Source: UBA1547 sp035399865 (GTDB lineage: Bacteria > Patescibacteriota > Saccharimonadia > Saccharimonadales > Saccharimonadaceae). Taken from it: 64,000 nucleotides of DNA. The notes beneath the pieces are model-generated. The model worked only from the letters and a program-made list of their open reading frames with translations, made no database searches and was not told the origin of the DNA. Made by a program: the position numbers and the translations under genes. Shown here in pieces: positions 1 to 6,869 of this stretch (within the stretch, counting starts at the first letter, position 1; each line of letters opens with the position of its first letter). The stretch spans positions 1 to 64,000 of the forward strand of contig DAOPJW010000001.1 of assembly GCA_035399865.1 (NCBI GenBank), in the 5' to 3' direction.

Positions 1-64
1 CAAGTGGTAAGGCACATGGTTTTGGTCCATGCATTCGGGGGTTCGAATCCCTCCATCCCAGCCA
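1..64 (+). tRNA. tRNA-Gln (anticodon TTG), 5' end outside window
   Basis: The 3' portion of a tRNA. The anticodon stem CATGG/CCATG encloses loop TTTTGGT, giving anticodon TTG (Gln). The T-arm has the standard TTCGAAT loop with a GGGGG/CCCTC stem. The acceptor strand is followed by discriminator G and an encoded CCA at 62-64. The first bases of the acceptor and D arm lie before base 1. Confidence 0.93.
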
Positions 65-105
65 TAGAAAAAAGCCCTAGGTTTTAACCTTAGGGCTTTT
101 TTCTA
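65..105 (+). terminator. Rho-independent terminator after tRNA-Gln
   Basis: Long stem directly after the CCA: an A-run plus GCCCTAGG on the left pairs with CCTTAGGGC plus a T-run on the right, with one bulged base and a short TTTTAA loop. It reads as a terminator for the tRNA; the A and T flanks would allow use in either direction. Confidence 0.85.
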
Positions 106-132
106 TAACTAGGCTGTATGGACTCGAACCAC

Positions 133-290
133 CGGTTTTGCGAAGCAAAACGAAGGGGGTTCGGCGTAGCGAACGAAGCGAAAAAGTGTTTACATTTTTT
201 CGCGAGTGAGCGGAGGAGGCCAAAGGCCGATATCCCTCCATTTCACCAAATCATGCAATCGCGGGGTCGCGGAAATTTGCAAAGCAAATT
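133..290. repeat. Chain of five short perfect or near-perfect hairpins, tRNA-like flanks
   Basis: No credible gene here. Five small inverted repeats follow one another: 135-151 (GTTTTGC-GAA-GCAAAAC), 159-174 (GTTCG/CGAAC), 178-203 (12-bp stem with one G-U), 218-228 (GGCC-AAA-GGCC) and 274-290 (AATTTGC-AAA-GCAAATT). Three have the form N-GAA/AAA-N' with a three-base purine loop. On the minus strand the flanks resemble a tRNA T-arm (113-134) and D-arm (232-250), but no matching acceptor stem exists, so a functional tRNA is not supported. The 68-codon open frame across this stretch has no ribosome binding site and is probably chance. Confidence 0.5.
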
Positions 291-324
291 ATCTGTGACC
301 GAATCACTTCATCCTGCGGAGTGA

Positions 325-330
325 TACAAT
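325..330 (+). promoter_or_regulatory. Leaderless-type -10 box of the Nudix gene
   Basis: TGATACAAT is an extended -10 element ending six bases before the ATG at 337, and no Shine-Dalgarno lies between. This is the same arrangement as at uvrB, gatC, dnaE and others in the window. Confidence 0.6.
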
Positions 331-336
331 AAGCTT

Positions 337-879
337 ATGGAAATAATTCGAACAATTACGGAAGATGACTTTGGCAGGCAATCGATGCCGGAAAAATATT
401 CCATCTATCCAGTGCGACCAGGTGCCAGAGCGGTTCTTTTTGATAACTTATCGAAAATTGCATTGATGCACGTTTCGAACCATAATTATTACAAGTTGCC
501 GGGTGGTGGAATTGATGAAGGCGAAGACGTCGAAACTGGACTAAAAAGAGAATTACTTGAAGAAGTTGGCGCAAGTTCGATAGAAATTATATCTGAGATA
601 GGTGAAATAGATGAATATAGAGACGAGTGGGAGATGAAGGCTGAGCACTACGGCTTTATTGCGAAATTAACGGGTGAAATCGTCGAACCGTCTAGAACTG
701 AAAAAGAAATAGCTCACGGCCATGAAACCGTTTGGGCAAAAAATATCGATGAAGCAATAGCTCTGGTCGAATCAGGCAGTCCAACGCAGTACGGGCAAGA
801 ATTCGAAAAGCTTCGCGAACTTACATTTTTGAAGAAAGTAAAAAATATTCTCAGCATTGGGCTTGTTGAAAATTTATAA
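337..879 (+). CDS. Nudix hydrolase family protein
   Basis: A 180-residue protein with one Nudix domain. The Nudix box starts at G56 (GGGIDEGED) and continues through the catalytic helix RELLEEVG at about 71-78, so the metal-binding REXXEE core is intact. Nudix enzymes hydrolyse a nucleoside diphosphate linked to another moiety; the substrate cannot be read from sequence. Residues 1-30 and the acidic C-terminal half give no further clue. The start at 337 is chosen because a -10 box ends six bases upstream, which suggests a leaderless message. The gene is the first of the accessory stretch after the tRNA-Gln. Confidence 0.85.
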   Translation: MEIIRTITEDDFGRQSMPEKYSIYPVRPGARAVLFDNLSKIALMHVSNHNYYKLPGGGIDEGEDVETGLKRELLEEVGASSIEIISEIGEIDEYRDEWEMKAEHYGFIAKLTGEIVEPSRTEKEIAHGHETVWAKNIDEAIALVESGSPTQYGQEFEKLRELTFLKKVKNILSIGLVENL

Positions 880-902
880 TTTGGAAACTAATTAAACTGG
901 TC

Positions 903-944
903 GTGTACTGTGTACTGTGTACTGTGTACTGTGTACTGTGTACT
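903..944. repeat. Tandem heptanucleotide repeat (GTGTACT)x6
   Basis: Six exact head-to-tail copies of GTGTACT occupy 903-944, just after the Nudix gene and before the convergent DUF3768 gene. The unit is 7 bp, so inside a coding frame it would shift phase, but it sits in an intergenic gap. Exact identity of the copies suggests recent slippage expansion. Confidence 0.95.
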
Positions 945-978
945 GAGCCTTTTTTAGTCTTGCTTAGGACGAAATGGC

Positions 979-1296
979 CTAATAATCTTCTGCCAACATG
1001 ACAGTCAGAACTCTTTCGCATTCCGGATGAAGCGGATCGCACCACATCTCGAACGACGGATCGTAGTAGTCTATCTTCCAAAAGATAGTCTGGTTTTCCC
1101 AAGTCAGTTTGCCGAAATCGTGCTCTCCGTACGGATCGTTATTTTCGTTGAAGCTGTCGAATTGTCTGACGGCTCGGACAAGTCCTAAGACGTCATGCAA
1201 CTCGAATATGCCCCGAGTCAAATTCATGGTGTTGACCTTTCTGAACTCGTCGTTCAGTTTTGCTATTTCTGCTATTTTCGTTGTTTCGGTTTCCAT
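979..1296 (-). CDS. DUF3768-family protein
   Basis: A 105-residue cytoplasmic protein with the DUF3768 hallmarks: an early TRG/L segment, the GEHDFG motif, FWKIDYYD in the middle and a C-terminal RVLTVMLAEDY. The function of the family is unknown; from general knowledge it is mostly met on plasmids and in accessory DNA of proteobacteria. I chose the ATG at 1296 because AAGGAGGT lies 5-6 bases upstream (1302-1309), in preference to a longer frame reaching 1353. The gene is visibly richer in G and C than its neighbours, which suggests acquisition by transfer. It is convergent with the Nudix gene across the heptamer repeat. Confidence 0.8.
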   Translation of the reverse strand: METETTKIAEIAKLNDEFRKVNTMNLTRGIFELHDVLGLVRAVRQFDSFNENNDPYGEHDFGKLTWENQTIFWKIDYYDPSFEMWCDPLHPECERVLTVMLAEDY

Positions 1297-1362
1297 ATGG
1301 AACCTCCTTGTTATTTCTTGAGCGGGCTTTCTGCCGCTCTGGCGAGCAAACACGGGCTGCAG

Positions 1363-1422
1363 ACCAAATAAGTCAAGGTGGAGACTTGTACTACCTTGAC
1401 TTGTTTGGTTTAGACGTATAAT
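1363..1422 (+). promoter_or_regulatory. 17-bp dyad overlapping a promoter (candidate operator)
   Basis: Arms 1363-1379 (ACCAAATAAGTCAAGGT) and 1393-1409 are inverted repeats with one G-U-type mismatch and a 13-base spacer. The right arm contains TTGACT (1396-1401), which with TATAAT at 1417-1422 forms a sigma70-type promoter pointing right with a short 15-base spacer. No T-run follows, so an operator or structured 5' end is more likely than a terminator. A second TATAAT at 1457-1462 and two GTGTGAC copies (1477-1483 and 1498-1504, 21 bp apart) lie before the next gene. Confidence 0.5.
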
Positions 1423-1525
1423 TAGGAGACAGAGGAAGGAAAAAATAAATATATCCTATAATAATTATAAAAACAGGTGTGACATTAGTAATGGTATGTG
1501 TGACTAGATAAGGAGATTATTCAAT

Positions 1526-2410
1526 ATGGAACTAAGCAAAATACTTGATAATAGATTTAATTTATGGTCCGAGATATTAGTTGGCAAATCTAGTGACGGT
1601 GAGATTGACCCTAACTCCGTTGAGGGGGTTATTTTTGCAGCAGTCCGTGAGATCGCCGTGTTCGAGGTATATAAAGATTTGATTCAGGTCAATAGTGATA
1701 GTATCCTGAGCTCACCTTTATTTCGAGAAAGTTATGTAAAGAATTATTTGTACATTCAAGGTATCAGAATTCGTAAACTAACTGAACGCGGTGGTGAACC
1801 AATATTTTCTTCGAAAAATACTGACATATATTCACTAGGCAGATTACTGGATAATATGCTAGGAATGATAAAATCTGGCGAGTTATCGCGAAAAAGTATA
1901 GCTACATATTTAAAAATACCAACTTCTAAAGAAGAAGTTGAGCGTCTGGTTAACAACGATGTGAGAATAGATTTGATTTTTGCAAAACAGGAACATGATT
2001 TGATAGACGGACTGTGCAACGAAGACGGATGTATATCTAAAGAAAGTAAGGTGGTTATGGAACTTAAAAAGCGTATACTTCCCGACCAAAACAAAGATTT
2101 AAGTGCAGTTAATGGTATAGTTAATAAACTTATAGCGCATTCTGCATCTACTGAAAGTAGAGCCGAGTTGAGACAATTTTCGTATGACGTGAAAAAAATT
2201 GAGAACGTCATTCAGGGTTTATCGGAATCTCTTATTTTCCTCAACTTACTGATTAGAAGGGCGGGATTAACTTCAGTTTTGCCAGAAGGTTTTGACACTT
2301 GTTTAGTTGGACTCACTGAGGATGATCGAAAAATTGCATATGCTGCCATCAATAACGTCCGTACAAGAGTTCAGCAGTGGCATGAAAATGTAAATAACTG
2401 GACACCGTAA
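1526..2410 (+). CDS. Hypothetical protein, helical, accessory
   Basis: I do not recognise this 294-residue protein. It is mostly helical in character, with no signal peptide or membrane segment, and ends in a long helical half. A short stretch near residues 199-206 (NKLIAHSA) resembles the motif region of HEPN/Abi-type proteins, but the match is too short to assign a family. AAGGAGA at 1510-1516 supports the ATG at 1526. A dyad-promoter region lies upstream and an unrelated membrane-protein cluster follows, so it is probably a single-gene unit. A defence role would be a guess from its position between accessory genes and a restriction system. Confidence 0.6.
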   Translation: MELSKILDNRFNLWSEILVGKSSDGEIDPNSVEGVIFAAVREIAVFEVYKDLIQVNSDSILSSPLFRESYVKNYLYIQGIRIRKLTERGGEPIFSSKNTDIYSLGRLLDNMLGMIKSGELSRKSIATYLKIPTSKEEVERLVNNDVRIDLIFAKQEHDLIDGLCNEDGCISKESKVVMELKKRILPDQNKDLSAVNGIVNKLIAHSASTESRAELRQFSYDVKKIENVIQGLSESLIFLNLLIRRAGLTSVLPEGFDTCLVGLTEDDRKIAYAAINNVRTRVQQWHENVNNWTP

Positions 2411-2571
2411 AATTGCTGACGTGACAATTGTATTACGATGCTATACCCTACTCTCGAAGAAAGTTAATAGACAGTTTTAAAGCGCTTTGTATGGTAAATA
2501 GACGGTGTGTGTAATAAAACATATTTTCAACAAACTTGAGATAAATTTTTAATAGTGCTAGTTTATAAATA

Positions 2572-3006
2572 ATGGAAAAAGATAATAATCAATTTAAAGA
2601 TGGCAAATATTTAACCTCAAAAGGCAAGTATTTTATCTTGTGGGTTGTTATAGTTATATTTTTCCTATGGATTTTAGGTGCATTTAATCGGGTTCCTGTG
2701 CCGGGTAGTTTTTTTGAAAAAAATGAATATTCGGGATATTTTTACACATACGTATTCCCTGATAAAGATAAGGTAAAAAACTATAAACTTCCGGCGCATA
2801 TACAAAGAATTGGAGAAGGATGCGATCCCCAAGGATCTTGCTCGCACGTGCGATATCTACACGAAATATATTTTCCTAACGGCGGCATTGTATCTTTTTC
2901 CGATTGCCACCCTAATTTAAATACAAAAACAAAATGTATAGCCGACGACGAAGACGGAACTGAATATTACATTCAGTTAACTAATGAATCAGCGCCAAAA
3001 CGATGA
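2572..3006 (+). CDS. Hypothetical membrane-anchored protein
   Basis: A 144-residue protein of unknown family. Residues 1-19 are polar, one hydrophobic segment spans about 20-39, and the rest should lie outside the membrane, including four Cys residues (in GCDPQGSC, DCHP and TKCIA) that could form disulfides if exported. It has no lipobox. Its end overlaps the start of the next frame, which begins at 2984, suggesting co-transcription with the three following small genes. No clear Shine-Dalgarno precedes the ATG; TATAAA sits only two bases upstream. Confidence 0.6.
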   Translation: MEKDNNQFKDGKYLTSKGKYFILWVVIVIFFLWILGAFNRVPVPGSFFEKNEYSGYFYTYVFPDKDKVKNYKLPAHIQRIGEGCDPQGSCSHVRYLHEIYFPNGGIVSFSDCHPNLNTKTKCIADDEDGTEYYIQLTNESAPKR

Positions 3007-3592
3007 TGAGCTCGAGAGTGATAATTATACCAGAAACTATTATGAAAGGTTCATTATGAATGTCGGTGATGATATTAAACCATACAAGTACCTACTCGAC
3101 TTGAAAACACTCGCTAAATTAAATGAAGATGAATTACTCGATAAAGCATTGAAAGACTGGAAAAACTTTCGAGGAAATATGAATCGGGAAATTGCTGATG
3201 AAATATTAAGTTCAAACGATCCGCTAAAATCACAGTCGCGACTAAAGAAAGTATCCGGTCATTTATTCAAAACTGAAACTGGTCATGGTATTCGTGGCGA
3301 TTATCTCGAAGAACTTTGGTACTATACTCGACGTGTGCTTTGGAATGGAAAGACGTGGCGGGGTGGAAGTATCATGTTTACCTCAAGAGAGGGACTTGAT
3401 CAATATTGGGCGCATAAATACTCTGCGAATTACGATGAAATGAACCTCAAAGAAATTATGAATGAACTCCATGACATAGCTATGCACATTGATGTAGACA
3501 CGTGGGGCGAATTTGGTATTAACGATTGGTCAAATTTCTTGAGTAATAAGCTTGATATCTTTCTTCGTATACAGGAACTGAAGAAGAAATGA
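2984..3592 (+). CDS. Hypothetical protein in a small accessory operon
   Basis: A 202-residue soluble, charged protein of no recognised family, rich in W, Y and D/E, with a basic C-terminus. The 2984 ATG lies inside the previous gene; an alternative ATG at 3056 (MNVGDD) is preceded by GAAAGG with usable spacing and may be the true start, giving 178 residues. The stop overlaps the start of a 37-codon frame by ATGA, so translation of the two is probably coupled. Confidence 0.55.
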   Translation: MNQRQNDDELESDNYTRNYYERFIMNVGDDIKPYKYLLDLKTLAKLNEDELLDKALKDWKNFRGNMNREIADEILSSNDPLKSQSRLKKVSGHLFKTETGHGIRGDYLEELWYYTRRVLWNGKTWRGGSIMFTSREGLDQYWAHKYSANYDEMNLKEIMNELHDIAMHIDVDTWGEFGINDWSNFLSNKLDIFLRIQELKKK

Positions 3593-3702
3593 ATACTTTA
3601 GATATTAACGGCGTAATCGTATCTATCACCGAAGACAGGGCGACCAATCAAAACTATAATGATATTCTAGAAAGCGAAACAACTGAAAGGAATAACAGCT
3701 AA
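3589..3702 (+). CDS. Small translationally coupled ORF (37 aa)
   Basis: The ATG at 3589 overlaps the stop of the preceding gene (ATGA). The frame runs 37 codons, starting MNTLDINGVIVSITED, to a TAA at 3700-3702, two bases before the next ATG at 3705. Hydrophilic, no known family. Coupling and tight spacing on both sides are the only evidence for expression. Confidence 0.4.
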   Translation: MNTLDINGVIVSITEDRATNQNYNDILESETTERNNS

Positions 3703-3704
3703 TC

Positions 3705-4157
3705 ATGAATTTTTTGATTGCAACTCTCGTAATAATATTTGGGTTAACTATATTTTCGTTTATTATTGGTAATACTTTATTGATTGTCTTTTTTGCAATT
3801 CCATTTACTAAAAAGCTAGAAAAGTTAAGTCTGCTCAAATCGAACAATCATATAGTAGACAGTTACTTGATCGCGCTATTTATCCAGATCATTATCATTC
3901 TTTCTGTTACATTCATATTCTATCTAAGTTATTTTAATAGTACATTTATCAGCCTAATGATTGGATACATACTTGGTATTATCGGAGTAATATCAAACAT
4001 TAAGAAGTTTGGCTTGAATATGAATAACTTCACAGAATATTTTGACAAAAATAAAGATTATTTCTGGCCGGAATTAGTCTCCAAATATAACGACAACAGC
4101 CACGATTTATATAAATTTATCACCGCTTGTTTAAAGCGACAAAAAACGATTAAATAA
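3705..4157 (+). CDS. Hypothetical multi-pass membrane protein
   Basis: A 150-residue protein with hydrophobic segments at about 2-32 (possibly two helices), 52-75 and 79-97, followed by a soluble C-terminal tail of about 50 residues with aromatic and charged residues. No family recognised. GAAAGGA about 13 bases upstream is a weak ribosome binding site. It closes the four-gene cluster that starts at 2572; pairing of two membrane proteins with two soluble ones suggests a small membrane-linked module of unknown role. Confidence 0.6.
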   Translation: MNFLIATLVIIFGLTIFSFIIGNTLLIVFFAIPFTKKLEKLSLLKSNNHIVDSYLIALFIQIIIILSVTFIFYLSYFNSTFISLMIGYILGIIGVISNIKKFGLNMNNFTEYFDKNKDYFWPELVSKYNDNSHDLYKFITACLKRQKTIK

Positions 4158-4167
4158 GCCATCTCGT

Positions 4168-4546
4168 CTATTTATCAGTAACCTCTGACAAGTTATAAAG
4201 CTCCCGATTCTTTGGTGCTAGAGCTGCCTGATTTTCAAGAACTAAATCCTCGGTTAGCCGTGCGCAGACAGCCCAGCTTACATCGAAATGACTTCTTAAG
4301 AGGAAAGAATTTATATAGCCGCTATTTAGACTAATAAGTTGTCTTAGTCTTTTGCACCATTCCGGATTAAAGTTATGCTTTTTGCATATGTCAATCTCGT
4401 CTTCCAACTGCCAGCACAGATGTTGTTCAAGCCAGTCGGCTTTGTCGATTGCTTCGCCCTCGATTTTCAGGGCTTCAGCCAGGACGGAGTAGTTTGACTC
4501 GTCATTGGTTAGCCAAAGATTGCCTAGCCACGTCTCGAAGGTCCAT
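4168..4546 (-). pseudogene. Frameshifted gene for a small hypothetical protein
   Basis: On the minus strand GGAGGA is followed by ATG at 4546, but that ATG frame closes after 14 codons. The frame shifted by one base stays open from the ATG region to the stop at 4168 and reads TFETWLGNLW then LAEALKIEGE, ADWLEQHLCW, FNPEWCKRLR and so on. Removing one G after the ATG would give MTFETWLGNLW and an intact protein of 125 residues. The open frame has no ATG, GTG or TTG until 4407. The TWLGNLWLTNDE start recalls small phage or plasmid proteins of the DUF7249 type, though I am not sure of the family. It may be a true frameshift, a base-call error or programmed. Confidence 0.6.
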
Positions 4547-4701
4547 GATATTCCTCCAGCTGCGTTACCTTTATATTACTATTATATGCTTGAAATCACT
4601 TATTAAAAAACGTTTGAATATTATGCGCTAACGTTCCTTTATTGTATGAGTACGTTGTATGTGATTAAATTAAGCCATATTTAATTTGCGAAAGGCATCT
4701 C

Positions 4702-5694
4702 GTGAAGAAACAAAAATATCAATCAGGAATTATGGACTTGTCTTTTTTGAGCAAGCTTCTTGGTACTCGAATAAATGTCAAACAATCGAGCATGATTTGC
4801 ACAGTAAGTGTTATGCTTACGCCAGTCATTTTTATTGTTAGTTTATTGTTTGGTAACCTTTATTTTGGAGTCGCATTACTGATTGTGCTGTTAGTAATTA
4901 ATTTATTGGCAAAAACGTCTTTTTGGAAAATTATATTAGGTCTAATACTCTTGAGCGCAATATTTATTGGTGTAGATTTTGTCAAAGACAGGGTGTTAGT
5001 GGCGAATGAACCATCGCAAATTATGCAGTACCTAAGTGAAAAGTATGAAGAGGAATTTATTGTCAAAAATGTGAAGATACGATATGTTATATTTTGCTCA
5101 CTTCCTTTCTCAATGAAGGCTTCATCCGAAGGAATAACAGCAGATGTTTATCCGGTTGATAACGAGAAACTGGTATTTAGTGTTGTGAGATGTAAGGACG
5201 ACAAAACCTATAGTGATGATTATATTACTTCATACTGGGGTTACCAAGAGAGGGATAAGGTCAGGCAGTTTTTAGAAACGGTTTTTGACACGGTACCAGA
5301 ATTTGAAGTTGATATCGAAATTCCTCATTCTTTTGATTTGGATGCCCATATTGATAACAGCGATATACCGGAATTTAGAACCTTTTTTGAGCAATACAAA
5401 AATGATATTACATATACGATTGGTATTAGGGTTTATGATGATTACAATAAAAACAAGAGTCTACATCAAGCGAATGCGTATAAGATATTGGAATACCTGA
5501 GGCAGACGGATTATGTGGAGACGAGAATATCATATGATGTCGATAATGTATCTAAAGATATCAGATATGGGTGTAACTATGATGATGACGAAGATTATGA
5601 ATACAACGCAAAAAGCCCTGACGACATGTCTTTTCAAGAGCTTGGTATTAGCCCGAAGAATGATTCCAGGTTATATTTGAAATACGGATATTAA
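4702..5694 (+). CDS. Hypothetical membrane protein with large soluble domain
   Basis: A 330-residue protein starting at GTG with GAAAGG at 4690-4695. Residues 1-28 are basic and polar, then two or three membrane helices at about 29-52, 54-68 and 73-92, then a soluble domain of about 235 residues. The soluble part is rich in D, E and Y, with a very acidic stretch near residues 296-302. No family recognised. It stands alone, with the broken minus-strand gene on its left and degraded genes on its right. Confidence 0.6.
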   Translation: MKKQKYQSGIMDLSFLSKLLGTRINVKQSSMICTVSVMLTPVIFIVSLLFGNLYFGVALLIVLLVINLLAKTSFWKIILGLILLSAIFIGVDFVKDRVLVANEPSQIMQYLSEKYEEEFIVKNVKIRYVIFCSLPFSMKASSEGITADVYPVDNEKLVFSVVRCKDDKTYSDDYITSYWGYQERDKVRQFLETVFDTVPEFEVDIEIPHSFDLDAHIDNSDIPEFRTFFEQYKNDITYTIGIRVYDDYNKNKSLHQANAYKILEYLRQTDYVETRISYDVDNVSKDIRYGCNYDDDEDYEYNAKSPDDMSFQELGISPKNDSRLYLKYGY

Positions 5695-5763
5695 TCTAAA
5701 GCTCGACTATTATATTTAATCTAACTTGGCTGTTACTGAAACACCCTATCCTGAAAGGACTTA

Positions 5764-5838
5764 ATGTTTGACAAGTTATTGTATGATTATAAAAATATAC
5801 ATGGGGAAACGGCCTCGTGTATCTGTATTATTTTTTAA
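5764..5838 (+). pseudogene. 24-codon remnant ending in a terminator hairpin
   Basis: GAAAGGA (5753-5759) precedes an ATG at 5764 and a frame starting MFDKLLYDYKNIHGE that ends after 24 codons inside a stem-loop. The good ribosome binding site and abrupt end suggest the first codons of a truncated gene. No family recognised. Confidence 0.3.
5797..5836 (+). terminator. Terminator-like stem-loop
   Basis: ATACATGGGG (5797-5806) pairs with CCTCGTGTAT (5813-5822) with two G-U pairs around a six-base loop, followed by a T-rich tract with six T at 5831-5836. Confidence 0.5.
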
Positions 5839-5841
5839 TTT

Positions 5842-6030
5842 TTATGATAGTGGATTAAATAGGCATACAGTCAAAGTCAAATAGATAAACTCAACGGAGT
5901 CATTATCGTTTTGCTCAATGAAACCTGTTTCATTAGCTCCGTAAGTATAACCAAATGGGTTAGCTGGATAATCTACAGCACCAGTCGTAGCTTCAGGTTT
6001 ACACGCATATGTGTTAGCAAGGTCACCCAC
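5842..6030 (-). pseudogene. C-terminal fragment of a surface or pilin-like protein
   Basis: A 62-codon minus-strand frame with an upstream in-frame stop and no ribosome binding site. Composition and text (YPANPFGYTYGAN) look like the C-terminal domain of an exported pilin-like protein, rich in G, Y, N and T. The frame opens only at a GTG just after the stop, so it is best read as a 5'-truncated remnant. It lies head-to-head with the SUMF1-like fragment at 6039, as expected for a rearranged locus. Confidence 0.35.
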
Positions 6031-6038
6031 TAATTACC

Positions 6039-6330
6039 AGTGAACCATCAATGACAGTTGTATTAGCTGGAAATGTCTGGGAGTGTACATCAGGCACAGT
6101 TCAATCTCCAATAATCCAACCTGGCATAGTTGGCGCTGGTTATGCCTGGCGTGATTGGAATGCCTTAATAACCGTCGGCAATTTACCGGTCAACCCGTTC
6201 CCGTCTTATGGTGCTCCAGCTACCAGTAACTGGACTCATTTACAAGGCATAGGTAGAGTTTATAGCAGTTCAGATGAGACGGGCCTACGTGGCTTCGTCC
6301 GCGGTGGTAATTGGTACGATGGCAACCATT
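6039..6330 (+). pseudogene. Fragment of a SUMF1/FGE-sulfatase-like surface protein domain
   Basis: The plus frame reads LAGNVWE, TSGTVQSP, PSYGAPATSNW and GLRGFVRGGNW. This is the C-terminal part of the formylglycine-generating-enzyme-like (SUMF1) fold found in large CPR surface proteins, where the hallmark is GNVWEW and RGGSW. Here GNVWEW is GNVWEC. An in-frame stop lies upstream near 6018, and after GGNWYDGNH the frame runs into the antisense of the neighbouring gene. It is therefore truncated at both ends and not functional. Confidence 0.65.
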
Positions 6331-6675
6331 TGGGATTTGCCGTGCTCGTATCTTGTCTTTGCGAATCAGTTTACGGATAGTTTGTATATGCAATCCCGTT
6401 TTCCATGATAAAGTTGAGTCGGTCATATATTTCTTATGATCCCAATCACCGCAGAGTGATCCTGGAATAATCTTTTTATCAATCGCTGCTTGGCAATTCG
6501 AGCATTTAAAGCCCCATTTGTCATACCAACCATCAGTTTCATGTACGCTTCGACAACAAAGAGAACAGCTGCGACCCTTGCCGGCCATCGCGAATCCTTT
6601 CGGTTCTTTTTTTAAACGAATTTCGAAAATTTTTTGCCTAAAATCCGGAAAAATAATTTGAACTCGGCGAGGCAA
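6330..6675 (-). pseudogene. 3'-truncated zinc-ribbon and HTH protein
   Basis: The minus frame has two zinc-binding pairs (CSLC and CSNC around residues 37-60 of the frame) then an excisionase/MerR-like helix-turn-helix (LSWKTGLHIQTIRKLIRKDK, DKIRARQIPNG). After IPNG the frame passes into the antisense of the SUMF1-like fragment and continues without meaning to 6220. A TTG at 6675 or an ATG at 6588 preceded by GAAAGGA could start it; upstream residues FPDFRQKIFEIR look like real family sequence, which favours the longer form. Such proteins are probably DNA-binding. The loss of its C-terminus at about 6330 marks the rearrangement junction. Confidence 0.55.
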
Positions 6676-6795
6676 ACTATTTTTCTGAGGGAATGGATTG
6701 TCCCGCCTTGGCTCTCTTCCTGTCCGCAGTAGAAATCTGGTGAGGAGTGTGGGCAGGTTTTTTGAACCTTTCCTTTTTCACTTCCGAACTTTGTA

Positions 6796-6820
6796 TTTTA
6801 AAAAGCTTGCTTTTTTAAAA
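6796..6820. terminator. A/T-rich hairpin upstream of the methyltransferase
   Basis: TTTTAAAAAGC and GCTTTTTTAAAA form an 11-bp stem with a TT loop. It lies between the degraded region and the methyltransferase promoter (TATACT at 6830-6835) and could isolate the two. The rest of 6676-6869 shows no gene. Confidence 0.45.
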
Positions 6821-6869
6821 TAATTAATTTATACTGTAAATATTACATAAAAAGTATTTAATAATCATT

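Noticed and set aside
106..250. A second tRNA on the minus strand (T-arm-like 113-134, D-arm-like 232-250)
   Set aside because: The would-be 3' acceptor strand has no partner near the D-arm, the T-stem has only three good pairs, and the space between is filled with hairpins rather than an anticodon arm.
903..944. CRISPR-like array
   Set aside because: The units are 7 bp, contiguous and without spacers, and no cas genes are present. It is a simple tandem repeat.
1526..2410. Firm assignment as an Abi/HEPN defence protein
   Set aside because: Only a short NKLIAHSA stretch is suggestive, and the rest does not match a family I can name.
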